NCBI GenBank assembly: GCA_023407175.1
Contig: JAEYMU010000013.1
Coordinates: 38,384-102,383, forward strand
DNA from: Bacillota bacterium
GTDB lineage: Bacteria > Bacillota_A > Clostridia > Lachnospirales > Lachnospiraceae
Length of the DNA: 64,000 bases
Reading direction: 5' to 3'
Shown: piece by piece, positions 1-7,647 of the stretch
Layout of the letters: every line of letters begins with the position of its first letter
Position numbering within the stretch: position 1 is the stretch's first letter
The notes under the pieces: generated by a model
Told to the model about the DNA's origin: nothing
Databases searched by the model: none
What the model saw: the letters and a program-made list of their open reading frames with translations, nothing else
Program-made: the position numbers and the translations under genes

Positions 1-2
1 AG

Positions 3-410
3 GGAAAAGGTGAGAACCATGAGGTTCGTGTTCATCAGATGTTCCTTAATGAGGACGGGTGGTTTGTGGTGGCACCCTATCGGTATGTGGGTGAAACCAT
101 CGGCAGCTATGCAGAGTCTGATGTGACCGGAGCATACAAGGTAATTAATCATGGCAGGGATATCACCGCACAAGTTAAATTCTCTCAGAATGTTATCCTG
201 AAGGAGAACCATACCGTCGTTGGTGACTGGCATGGCACCTGGGAGCTAACAGGGGACAACACCTGCATTCTTACCATTGACGGAGTGGAGTATAAAGGAG
301 TCTTCCTGGAGCAATGGGATGAGAACGGCCTGAAGAATGTAATGACCTTTACGGTTCAATCCTTAGAGGGAATATCCATCTGGGGAAGCGGATATGAAGC
401 AACGGAATAA
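3..410 (+). CDS. GH43-family arabinanase, C-terminal part (5' end outside window)
   Basis: The frame is open to the left edge, so this is the 3' end of a larger gene. The visible 136 residues begin with a conserved HEVRVHQMFLNEDGW-type stretch followed by VVAPYRYVGE. This pattern is typical of the beta-sandwich domain that follows the five-bladed catalytic propeller in extracellular GH43 endo-1,5-alpha-L-arabinanases. The catalytic propeller is not in view, so activity cannot be judged. The product probably acts on arabinan side chains of pectin, in keeping with the mannanase and amylases nearby. Family assignment is from sequence pattern recall; the exact GH43 subfamily is uncertain. Confidence 0.72.
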   Translation, partial: GKGENHEVRVHQMFLNEDGWFVVAPYRYVGETIGSYAESDVTGAYKVINHGRDITAQVKFSQNVILKENHTVVGDWHGTWELTGDNTCILTIDGVEYKGVFLEQWDENGLKNVMTFTVQSLEGISIWGSGYEATE

Positions 411-440
411 GCTTCCTGTCCCGTTCCGGAGCTTTTATAT
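408..440 (+). terminator. weak hairpin terminator after the arabinanase
   Basis: An imperfect inverted repeat (AAGCTTCC / GGAGCTT) follows the stop codon directly and runs into a short T-rich tract. The stem is short, so this is a weak call. Confidence 0.35.
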
Positions 441-515
441 TTGACCTGCGGTATTGATTATGTTAGGATTAAATGGATAAGGATAGATATTATTCATTTA
501 GGAGGACTGGCTGTT

Positions 516-1106
516 ATGCCCCTGATTTTTGACGAAGCCGGACGTGTAAAATTAAGAACGCAGCTGTTGGATAATGGGTTTCAGCTCATTAAACGTTTTG
601 GTCTGAAGAAAACCTCTGTCAGCGATATCGCAAAGGCATCCGGGATTGCTACGGGAACATTCTATAATTTCTTCAAAACGAAAGAGGAGTTTGTCTATCA
701 AATTATTTTATACAAGCGTGAGCAGTCAAAGGAAAGCTTTCAGGCGCTGCTGGATCAGAATGGCCTGCTGGATAAGGCCGGCTTTCGTAAGTTCCTGCAG
801 TCAATTTTTCATGCGGACAATAACATCTTTGAATATCTTAGCCAGGACGAGGTCGCCATGCTTTATTCCCGCTGGCCGCAAAATTATATGAAGGACAGCG
901 GCAGCGGCGAGCAGACCACTGTCTGGATTTTAGACCATATTGCCAATAAAAGGCCGGATTGCAGCTGGAAGGTCTTCGCTAATTTCTGTAAGGCGGTATC
1001 AATTATTCGTTACGGAAAAGCGAACCTGTACAGCGAAGCGTATGATGAAATGCTTGACGGTATTATTAAAGCCATATTGGACTATGTAATTGAAGATAAC
1101 ACTTAA
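516..1106 (+). CDS. TetR/AcrR family transcriptional regulator
   Basis: The 196-residue protein has an N-terminal TetR helix-turn-helix (about residues 29-55, SVSDIAKASGIATGTFYNFF) and a variable all-helical ligand domain after it. The frame is open further upstream, but the ATG at 516 is preceded by AGGAGG at 500-505 with 10-nt spacing, so it is taken as the start. The gene is convergent with the GLUG-repeat gene. A 16-bp perfect palindrome sits in that gene's promoter, and a looser TTAAATG/CATTTA pair sits in the 5' region of this gene. I infer that it may repress the neighbour and itself. The ligand is unknown. Confidence 0.85.
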   Translation: MPLIFDEAGRVKLRTQLLDNGFQLIKRFGLKKTSVSDIAKASGIATGTFYNFFKTKEEFVYQIILYKREQSKESFQALLDQNGLLDKAGFRKFLQSIFHADNNIFEYLSQDEVAMLYSRWPQNYMKDSGSGEQTTVWILDHIANKRPDCSWKVFANFCKAVSIIRYGKANLYSEAYDEMLDGIIKAILDYVIEDNT

Positions 1107-1110
1107 ATAA

Positions 1111-1144
1111 GGGGGAAGAGGATGTACACTCTCTTCCCCCTTTT
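1111..1144 (+). terminator. Rho-independent terminator between convergent genes
   Basis: A perfect 10-bp stem (GGGGGAAGAG / CTCTTCCCCC) with a 10-nt loop is followed by TTTT. An A-rich flank on the other side may let it also serve the minus-strand gene. Confidence 0.85.
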
Positions 1145-1155
1145 GCAGATTTTTT

Positions 1156-2523
1156 TCAGCCTACCTTGTCCAGTGCCACTGTCTGTGCTGCATCCGCTGC
1201 ACCAATCTGATTGCCCGGACCTTTCATACCGGTACCGTCACATGAGACAACCGTACAGTTTCGGAAGGCATAACCCAGAATAGAACCTGCGACCGCTCCG
1301 TCACTTGCAGTAATCTTACCGCTAGCCTTGCAGCCTACAATATGGATTGCCGAAGAGGCAGGGTAATAGCTGATATAATTGCTGCCGCTGAAACCTCCGC
1401 CCACAATACCACCAATACGGGACGCTCCTGTATCGGCTGTAATGGTCACATTCCTGACTTCACAACTCTTGATGAGCGTAAAGCCCTCCGGATCGGTAGC
1501 AAAAGGCCCCTCATTGACAACTCCGGAATATCCCAGCAAACCGCCGATCATGGCTGCATTCTTCCCCACGCTTATTGTTACATCTACTGCCTTGCAGTTT
1601 ATAACCTCCTTGCTTTCGAAGGCACACCCGGCCAAACCCCCGATTCCGATAGCGCCCAGCGTCGTATCATTATATACCATGGTTTCCGTTGCTGTAACAG
1701 TACCGGTTACTGTGCAGCCCGAGATAATACCACCCTCAAGACCACCTCCCAGAATACCTGCACCATTACTGACAGCCGTCATGGTAACATCAGCCTTTAC
1801 TGTGCAATTCTTGATGTTGGTGTCCTGCGCACTTCCGACAAGACCGGCTACAGAGCCGCTGCCAAGGATTCGGTTGGTACCGGTGAGTGTTATATTCTTA
1901 ATCGCATTGTTGTGGGAGGACATCGCCATACCGACAAGCGCGCCGGTGCAATTCCCGGTGGAGGTAACCGTCACATTCTCAAGCTTCAGGTTTCTTATGG
2001 AAGCCTTACCGCCGATGCCGCCGAACAGGCCGGTTCCGGTCATATCCTCGGCGGTAAGAGTATCTCTTGTGACGGACAGATTGGAAATCGTATAGCCGCC
2101 GCCATTAAAGCTTCCTGTGAAGGCGTACTCCGGATCAGCGCCGTAATCTCCGTTCGCCGCATCCTTCGGTACATAGGAACCGATAGGCGTCCAATTGGAA
2201 CAGCCCGACAAATCAATATTCGCTGTCAGTACAAAATATCCATTCAAATAATTTTGAACACGCTTTAGCTGTGCCGCATTAGCAATCTGCCACGGACTTG
2301 ATGCCGTACCGAGTCCTCCCGCAAAGCCCTTTGCAGTATCCTTACTGCCGCTGGAAGAAGCACTTTGGATCACGAGGCGGTCCATCGCAGTAATCTTTGC
2401 CAGTGTTATACAGCCCGGAAAATCCGAGGGGCATGACGGGGCAGCGGCGAACGCAGCCTCAGATGAATTACCGAGTAATAAGATTGTGACCAGCATTCCT
2501 GCCAGCCATTGCTTTAGCTTCAT
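1156..2523 (-). CDS. secreted GLUG-repeat surface protein
   Basis: The 455-residue protein has a signal peptide (about 1-27, MKLKQWLAGMLVTILLL then an AFAA site) and a short linker. It then has the pattern GTASSPWQIANAAQLKRV followed by repeated G-x-x-G-x-v-s/n-C-x-V units through residue 440. That is the layout of GLUG-motif proteins, which fold as right-handed parallel beta-helices and act as adhesins or as non-catalytic parts of polysaccharide-binding proteins. No LPXTG, SLH or transmembrane anchor is visible, so it is probably released or held non-covalently. GGGAGG precedes the ATG. No enzyme motif was recognised; function is unknown. Confidence 0.75.
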   Translation of the reverse strand: MKLKQWLAGMLVTILLLGNSSEAAFAAAPSCPSDFPGCITLAKITAMDRLVIQSASSSGSKDTAKGFAGGLGTASSPWQIANAAQLKRVQNYLNGYFVLTANIDLSGCSNWTPIGSYVPKDAANGDYGADPEYAFTGSFNGGGYTISNLSVTRDTLTAEDMTGTGLFGGIGGKASIRNLKLENVTVTSTGNCTGALVGMAMSSHNNAIKNITLTGTNRILGSGSVAGLVGSAQDTNIKNCTVKADVTMTAVSNGAGILGGGLEGGIISGCTVTGTVTATETMVYNDTTLGAIGIGGLAGCAFESKEVINCKAVDVTISVGKNAAMIGGLLGYSGVVNEGPFATDPEGFTLIKSCEVRNVTITADTGASRIGGIVGGGFSGSNYISYYPASSAIHIVGCKASGKITASDGAVAGSILGYAFRNCTVVSCDGTGMKGPGNQIGAADAAQTVALDKVG

Positions 2524-2550
2524 AAAAAATCCTCCCTGTAATTGTGTTTT

Positions 2551-2627
2551 ATGAATTAAATGAACATATATGCATTCATGTTCATTTAATTCATAATTAG
2601 GTTAGCATTGACTAACTGAATTGTCAA
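2551..2627 (-). promoter_or_regulatory. promoter of the GLUG gene with palindromic operator
   Basis: On the minus strand TTGACA (2622-2627), a 17-nt spacer and TAACCT with an extended TG form a promoter. Between it and the start codon lies a perfect 16-bp inverted repeat (arms 2551-2566 and 2579-2594, 12-nt spacer containing ATGCAT). A second dyad GTTAG-n6-CTAAC (2601-2616) falls in the -35/-10 spacer. The geometry fits repression, plausibly by the adjacent TetR protein; this is inference. Confidence 0.6.
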
Positions 2628-2665
2628 CAAGTTTTTCTCCTTATAAAAATAATATATGAAATAAA

Positions 2666-2762
2666 AATAGGCATAAACCGGTAGAACCCCATCTGCTTAC
2701 CAGGCTCTACCAATTTATACCTATTATAATTCAAGCATTCACAAGCTGTTTATAAACAGCTT
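2666..2762 (-). terminator. paired hairpins downstream of the PepSY-like gene
   Basis: A perfect 20-bp palindrome (2743-2762, centre TTTATAAA) is followed, in the minus direction, by a long imperfect stem (arms 2666-2685 and 2706-2725). The second stem runs into TTTTTAT on the minus strand, giving a terminator-like end for the 2782-3636 transcript. Confidence 0.5.
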
Positions 2763-2781
2763 TCAGGTTATCCTCTAGTGT

Positions 2782-3636
2782 TTATTGCGCTTCCAGAAGT
2801 CCCTGCTCCATTTTCTCTATTTGAGCGAGAGTATATTTATATTGTGCATAATAACCGATACCGGTTAATGCTTTATCATATCTCGAGAAAGTCATGATTG
2901 CAACCTCACCGTTTTCACCATTAATATCAAAAGTAATATCCGGATCATTATTGCTGTAGCCCTGGCAGTTGTATCTAACCGATGCAATCTCACCATGAAC
3001 CACATCATATTTTGCAGCCAGCTTCATCGCCAGGTCTGCATACTCACCATAATTCTCGCCAAGCTCCTTATCATAAGCTACGGAAACATTTTCCTCCAGC
3101 GTTCTGTCATGTCCTACACTAAATAGATCTCCTGTTACGGCATCTACCCAGAAATAATAGGTGCGCTTTCCATCGATGAAGACATCGGCATACCAGCTGG
3201 ACCGCGGAATGTTTTCATTTCCCTTATCGTAACCCATTTCAATCATCTGTCCCTCAAGATCGATTCCATATATATTCCAAAGAGCCTGTGCTCCTATCTC
3301 AGCGGCCTCTTCCTTTGACATGTCCTTACCGGCTGGCGTCTGGCTGGAATAATATTCGAGATCAATCGATCCAATCGTATAATCTGCTTTTTTATAACCC
3401 TCCGGCACACTGCTTTGTTCTGTCAGGGTTTCTGTTTCCGGCTCTGTTTTAGCCTCCCCCTCGAATTCAGTGCCCTGAATATCCGCATAGCTTGTGGCTA
3501 CGGTATCAGCTTTGTTATATTCCTTAGCCGCTGCCTGAGTAAATCCCTGAAATGCCAGGGAACTGATACTAATAATCAATCCTGCTGCCAGGATCGATCC
3601 TATTGCCTGTTTCCCTTTTGATCCATTGTTTCTCAT
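2782..3636 (-). CDS. secreted PepSY-like protein of unknown function
   Basis: The 284-residue protein has an N-terminal signal or anchor segment (about 12-36), an acidic Thr/Glu-rich linker, and a region (about 95-180) with the pattern DVFIDGKRTYYFWVDAVTGD, which resembles PepSY domains (extracytoplasmic peptidase-inhibitor-like or regulatory modules). GGAGGT precedes the ATG. It lies 80 nt downstream of the kinase gene on the same strand, and its upstream region shares a 15-mer with the region upstream of the response regulator. It is therefore likely a target or accessory of that two-component system. The role is unknown. Confidence 0.6.
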   Translation of the reverse strand: MRNNGSKGKQAIGSILAAGLIISISSLAFQGFTQAAAKEYNKADTVATSYADIQGTEFEGEAKTEPETETLTEQSSVPEGYKKADYTIGSIDLEYYSSQTPAGKDMSKEEAAEIGAQALWNIYGIDLEGQMIEMGYDKGNENIPRSSWYADVFIDGKRTYYFWVDAVTGDLFSVGHDRTLEENVSVAYDKELGENYGEYADLAMKLAAKYDVVHGEIASVRYNCQGYSNNDPDITFDINGENGEVAIMTFSRYDKALTGIGYYAQYKYTLAQIEKMEQGLLEAQ

Positions 3637-3702
3637 ATGATACCTCCGTTTTAATTTTGTTTTGTGATCACAATGAGAGTATAGAAATTCAGAATTATAG
3701 AA

Positions 3703-3733
3703 ACATTATGAACTTATTATAAAGTTGTAAAAG
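3703..3733 (-). promoter_or_regulatory. candidate response-regulator box upstream of PepSY-like gene
   Basis: TTAT[A/G]AAGTTGTAAA (plus strand, 3717-3731) overlaps the kinase stop codon and recurs with one mismatch at 5804-5819 upstream of the response regulator. A second ATTATGAA half-site (3705-3712) lies 11-12 nt away, the spacing usual for tandem OmpR/PhoB-type half-sites. Inference only. Confidence 0.4.
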
Positions 3734-5117
3734 TTACTTTTACTGTCGTTCCTTTCCCCGAATGACTGGTAAAGCTTAAGCTTGCATCATGCTGTGCAGC
3801 AATCTGACTGCAGATGGCAAGCCCCAATCCGGCTCCGCCATCCTTTCGGCTTCTCGCTTTATCTCCTCTGTAAAAGGGCTCCGTAATTTGCGAAAGCACT
3901 TCATCTGTCATTCCTATTCCGTTATCCTGAATGCTTAGGATTTTCTTTTTCTCCTCCCAATAGGCACGTACCGTAATATTTCCTCCTACGGTGCACGCCT
4001 TTATTGCATTGTCTGTTAAATTAACCAATAAGCTCTCCAGCAGATATCTATCGCCTCGGACTGCATCTAATTCGCATAGGAATTCTATATGGATATTTTT
4101 TTCTACGATTTTCCCATTCAGTGTCTGCCGGACCAGCTCAAAAAGATCGGACATCCTATTTTCTTCACAGACAATTTGATTGTTCTGCAAATTCGCAAGC
4201 TCCAGCAATTGAAACGCTATTGTCTGTAAGCGTCTGCTTTCTGACATAATGTAATCCAATGCCGATATACGGTCATCTTCCGTCATTACAGCTTTTTGCA
4301 TATATTCTGCATATCCATAGATCGCTGTCAGCGGGGTTCTAAGCTCATGAGCAAAATTATCTATAAACTGCTGCTTCTTATTCGAAGCTTCCAATAATGC
4401 CGTCATTTGATGCTGTATTTCTTCCGCCATATGATTAAAGCTTCGGGCCATTTCGGAAAGCTCATCATGTCCGGAAACCTGAAGTCTGGTTTCATATGCA
4501 CCATTTGCAATATTCTTCGAGGTTTGCGAAATCTGAGACAGTGGTTTGAATATTTGATTCAACGCAATAATAAGTCCCAAAGCAAGTAAAATGGAAAGAA
4601 GAAATCCGGCAAGAAACAGTACATTTTTCAATTGGTTCCATGTGCTTATGGAATCGGTCGTATCATAAAGATATACCAGCGAGTAAGCGTCATATGGCTG
4701 GGGAAGCCTTCCGGTAACAATTACATAGGTTTTGCCTTCTGCTTTCTGTATTGCCACGAGGCGGGCCCCATTCTCCGGAGCTCCTGGTGAAATACTCTGC
4801 AATACTGCCAGGTCCTGATTGAAATAGGTAAGCTCGTCGTTTTGATAAAGTGCCAGACCTGCCTTTTTATCCTCGGACAAATAGCTGTAGGGCTGGAGAA
4901 TTTCGCTGATAGAGCCCTCTTCTATTTCAATACCGCGGCTTTCCAAGGCTTTAAAATCCTTAATCAGTGAAGACACAATAAAATAATGCTCTCCCAGACT
5001 CCGTCCCTTCACACTGCTTATTGTGTCCCTATATGTTACCACAGAAAAAATACTGATTCCCAGATTAAAAAAGAAAAGGAAAAGCACAAGGGTTATTAAA
5101 AAGGTTCGTTGCTTCAT
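3717..5117 (-). CDS. sensor histidine kinase (HAMP, HisKA, HATPase)
   Basis: The 466-residue membrane kinase has TM1 at about 6-28, an extracytoplasmic sensor loop of about 125 residues, TM2 at about 164-186, HAMP (about 187-240), a dimerisation domain with the phosphoacceptor His257 in NFAHELRTPLT, and an ATPase domain with N (NLTDNAIKA), G1 (DNGIGM) and G2 (GGAGLGLAI) boxes. It belongs to the BaeS/PhoR-like group that partners with OmpR regulators. Its start overlaps the response-regulator stop by 4 nt, indicating translational coupling. The signal is unknown; the downstream secreted PepSY-like protein may take part in sensing or be a target. Confidence 0.92.
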   Translation of the reverse strand: MKQRTFLITLVLFLFFFNLGISIFSVVTYRDTISSVKGRSLGEHYFIVSSLIKDFKALESRGIEIEEGSISEILQPYSYLSEDKKAGLALYQNDELTYFNQDLAVLQSISPGAPENGARLVAIQKAEGKTYVIVTGRLPQPYDAYSLVYLYDTTDSISTWNQLKNVLFLAGFLLSILLALGLIIALNQIFKPLSQISQTSKNIANGAYETRLQVSGHDELSEMARSFNHMAEEIQHQMTALLEASNKKQQFIDNFAHELRTPLTAIYGYAEYMQKAVMTEDDRISALDYIMSESRRLQTIAFQLLELANLQNNQIVCEENRMSDLFELVRQTLNGKIVEKNIHIEFLCELDAVRGDRYLLESLLVNLTDNAIKACTVGGNITVRAYWEEKKKILSIQDNGIGMTDEVLSQITEPFYRGDKARSRKDGGAGLGLAICSQIAAQHDASLSFTSHSGKGTTVKVTFTTL

Positions 5118-5767
5118 CGGCTTGTCTCCAGTCGGTAACCCAGCTTGTAGACTGTTTTTATTCTGTCTTCCCAGCCTAGTTTTTTACGTATTTTCTGTAT
5201 ATGCACATCTACCGTCCGGGTATCCCCTTCAAAATCATATCCCCAGACAAGCTCCAGCAGTCTTTCCCTGGATAATGCTATATTACGGTTGTTCACCAAA
5301 ACCTCCAACAGCTCATATTCCTTTGGCGTACATTCCAAAGGCTCTCCTTTGCAAAACACCTGCCGGCTTTCAAAATCTATTTTCACATTACCTTCCTCAA
5401 AAATTTTCTTATTCTTTTGAGTCCGCCGAAGCACCGCTTCGACCCTTGCCAGCAGCTCCAGCATCTCAAATGGTTTTGTCAGATAATCATCCGCTCCCAT
5501 AGAAAAGCCCTTGATCCGGTCAGCCAGGCCACCGCGGGCAGTCAAAAATATGGTGGGCGTTCCTTTCATCTTCTTTATTACCTCAAGCCCATTAAGCCCC
5601 GGCAGCATGATATCTAAGATAATCAAATCATGGGCTTGCTGCTGTATTTCAGCAACAGCCGCTTCCCCATCGTAAACAGAAACACAGGTATGCCCTACCA
5701 GCTGCAGGTTTCTTTTTACCAAATCATTGATCGCTATTTCGTCCTCGACGATTAAAATCGATGCCAA
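5114..5767 (-). CDS. OmpR/PhoB-family response regulator
   Basis: The 217-residue protein has a receiver domain with phosphoacceptor Asp52 (LIILDIMLPG), switch residues TARGG and Lys in DDYLTKPFE, and a C-terminal winged-helix DNA-binding domain (ECTPKEYELLEVL, VDVHIQKIRKKL). The start is a TTG, supported by GGGAGGTGAG immediately upstream and by the fit to the usual M-x-x-ILIVEDE beginning; no in-frame ATG lies nearby. It is the first gene of a three-gene operon with the kinase and the PepSY-like protein. A copy of the shared 15-mer lies about 37 nt upstream, suggesting autoregulation. Confidence 0.93.
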   Translation of the reverse strand: MASILIVEDEIAINDLVKRNLQLVGHTCVSVYDGEAAVAEIQQQAHDLIILDIMLPGLNGLEVIKKMKGTPTIFLTARGGLADRIKGFSMGADDYLTKPFEMLELLARVEAVLRRTQKNKKIFEEGNVKIDFESRQVFCKGEPLECTPKEYELLEVLVNNRNIALSRERLLELVWGYDFEGDTRTVDVHIQKIRKKLGWEDRIKTVYKLGYRLETSR

Positions 5768-5802
5768 CTATCTCACCTCCCTTAGCAATATTATCACGGC
5801 TT

Positions 5803-5819
5803 TGTTATGAAGTTGTAAA
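5803..5819 (-). promoter_or_regulatory. candidate autoregulatory box upstream of the response regulator
   Basis: GTTATGAAGTTGTAAA on the plus strand matches the element at 3716-3731 with one mismatch. Its position just upstream of the operon fits binding by the encoded OmpR-type regulator. Inference from repetition only. Confidence 0.4.
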
Positions 5820-5828
5820 GAAAAATAA

Positions 5829-5863
5829 AAAAATAGCCACATCAATCTGATATGGCTATTTCA
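5829..5863 (-). terminator. Rho-independent terminator of the PPC-like gene
   Basis: A stem AAATAGCCA...TGGCTATTT with inner ATCA/TGAT pairing is followed on the minus strand by a run of seven T. It separates the 5930-7441 gene from the two-component operon. Confidence 0.8.
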
Positions 5864-5929
5864 TATTCATCATTCACATGAAATTACAGCTTTCATCCTC
5901 TGGCCCTCGACAACAGAAATAAAAGTGCC

Positions 5930-7441
5930 TTAAATTGCCTTTTTTAATACTACAGCATAATCAAAGGAGCTGCTTTTACTGCCCTTATAGACTTTGATGT
6001 AGTAGGTTCCTTTGGAATAGTTGGTTCCCACCCAATGCAAATAATATCCTTCCGGACACTCCGTATCCTCACTGCTGTCATACAATATCTTTCCCTTGGA
6101 ATCTAATATTTGAAATACAATATCGCCGTCAAGCATATAGGCTATCGTGAAATCAATATACTGACTGGAGGCCGTAACCGAAAACTTATACCAGTCAATC
6201 CTTGAAGTTGAATCTGATACTGTAAAATAGCCCTCCAGCGCCTGGCCCTTATTTTTTAATAATTTTGCCTTCGATTTGCTGGAGCCCGCCTCTTTACTCA
6301 CATCAACAGCCTTACTCTGCAATTGATATATGGAGCAATCCGCATTAACCTCCAGATAATAGGTTCCTTTTTGAACTGTATAATACTTAACGATGGAAGC
6401 GTATCCCGTTTCATCATCCCAATCGGTAAAAACATAGCTTTTTTTCGTCAGCTGCTTTTTGTCCTTGTCCAGAAGACGGAAATATGCACTTCCGCCATTT
6501 GAATTATCATAAGGCGTAATGTAAAATCCCAATAATTTTGTACTCTTTATATTAAGCTTATAAATTATTTTATCCTTGTCAGAAGTCTGATATGACATCA
6601 TGGTCTTGCCAAAAGTCAGGCTTGTGTCACTGCTGTTGATTGAATACAGCTTTACCTTAAATGTCGTTACTCCGCTCGGATTTTCATTCTTATAGGTGAA
6701 CTTAATATAGTAAGTTCCTTTTTTCGATATTGTTCTTTGAACATCCGAGGAAGCTTCAAAGGCATCCAGCATAAAGCTGTCACCTACCGGTTTGGTACAT
6801 CCGGCATCCTGATATATTCCCGCTTCCAGCTCCTCATAAGAATCCGCCTTTTTCAGGGAAACCAAAAGACCGCCGGCTTTATCCACAGTAAAGGGCAAAA
6901 CCAAATCCATCTGCCCTCCGGCATCTCCGAATTTTATCTCCTGATAACCATTTTTTGTAACGTCCTCAAAGGAATTGATAGCGTTTACTGATAACTCTGA
7001 TACATTATCCGGTATGGTCGGAAGTATTTCCGCCTGGCAGCTTATTCCCAATACGGTGTCAGACAAATCTCCTGTTCCGTTACTAAGTTCATAATAAAAA
7101 TAATAATTTCCCTTTTTCAGTTCTACCTCTAAGTCCTTCACTCCGCTTGTGCTCGTTATTCCGGTAATCTCCTTTATTTTCTCCGAATTCTTGGAATAGC
7201 CGGTTTGAATTGCAAAGGTTAAAATGCCGGGAACGGTATCCTTGTCCTTGACATTAATATTCAGTTTAATTTTCCCATCCTTCGGCATATTAAAATCAAA
7301 CGCTATCTGACGGGTTGAGCTATCCAAATCAATTGCAGTTGAAGACTTCTTCGTATCGGCAAATACTTTTCCTTCCTCCGCTATCAGAACTACAAAAAAA
7401 ATCAAAAAGCACATGGTTATAATTCTTATAAATTTTTTCAC
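5930..7441 (-). CDS. secreted protein with PPC-like beta-sandwich domains
   Basis: The 503-residue protein starts at a GTG preceded by AGGAGGAAGG. It has a signal peptide (about 1-28, ending VFADT) and several beta-rich segments. The C-terminal about 100 residues (GYFTVSDSTSRIDWYKFSV ... GTYYIKVYKG) match the bacterial pre-peptidase C-terminal (PPC) pattern, and similar GxYYxxY strands recur earlier (GTYYIKFTY, GTYYLEVNA), suggesting three or more tandem copies. PPC domains are usually appended to secreted enzymes; here they stand without a visible catalytic domain. Probably a cell-surface or exported binding protein; function unknown. Confidence 0.6.
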   Translation of the reverse strand: MKKFIRIITMCFLIFFVVLIAEEGKVFADTKKSSTAIDLDSSTRQIAFDFNMPKDGKIKLNINVKDKDTVPGILTFAIQTGYSKNSEKIKEITGITSTSGVKDLEVELKKGNYYFYYELSNGTGDLSDTVLGISCQAEILPTIPDNVSELSVNAINSFEDVTKNGYQEIKFGDAGGQMDLVLPFTVDKAGGLLVSLKKADSYEELEAGIYQDAGCTKPVGDSFMLDAFEASSDVQRTISKKGTYYIKFTYKNENPSGVTTFKVKLYSINSSDTSLTFGKTMMSYQTSDKDKIIYKLNIKSTKLLGFYITPYDNSNGGSAYFRLLDKDKKQLTKKSYVFTDWDDETGYASIVKYYTVQKGTYYLEVNADCSIYQLQSKAVDVSKEAGSSKSKAKLLKNKGQALEGYFTVSDSTSRIDWYKFSVTASSQYIDFTIAYMLDGDIVFQILDSKGKILYDSSEDTECPEGYYLHWVGTNYSKGTYYIKVYKGSKSSSFDYAVVLKKAI

Positions 7442-7547
7442 AAGCCCTTCCTCCTTTGTTCATGCATGCTGAAATAATATGTTACATATAGCAGCAAACT
7501 TTACCCAATTTTACCATATAATAAATAGATTGGCAATCAAGTGTAAA

Positions 7548-7597
7548 AGCCTGTCACAAAATAAGTTTCCCGTAAGTAACTTCATTTTGCAACAGGC
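7548..7597 (-). terminator. hairpin downstream of the GH13 operon
   Basis: A long imperfect stem (AGCCTGT...ACAAAAT...AAGTT paired with AACTT...ATTTTG...ACAGGCT) lies about 50 nt beyond the GH13 stop codon and before the next gene. It is likely the terminator of the maltodextrin operon on the minus strand. Confidence 0.55.
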
Positions 7598-7647
7598 TCT
7601 TAGTCCATATAAAACCTCATAACCGGATATAGCTTTCAATCAAAAAA

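Noticed and set aside
1342..2268. Long plus-strand open frame of about 308 codons opposite the GLUG gene
   Set aside because: It mirrors the repetitive GLUG coding sequence, has no ribosome binding site and no protein-like composition. The minus frame has a signal peptide and known repeats.
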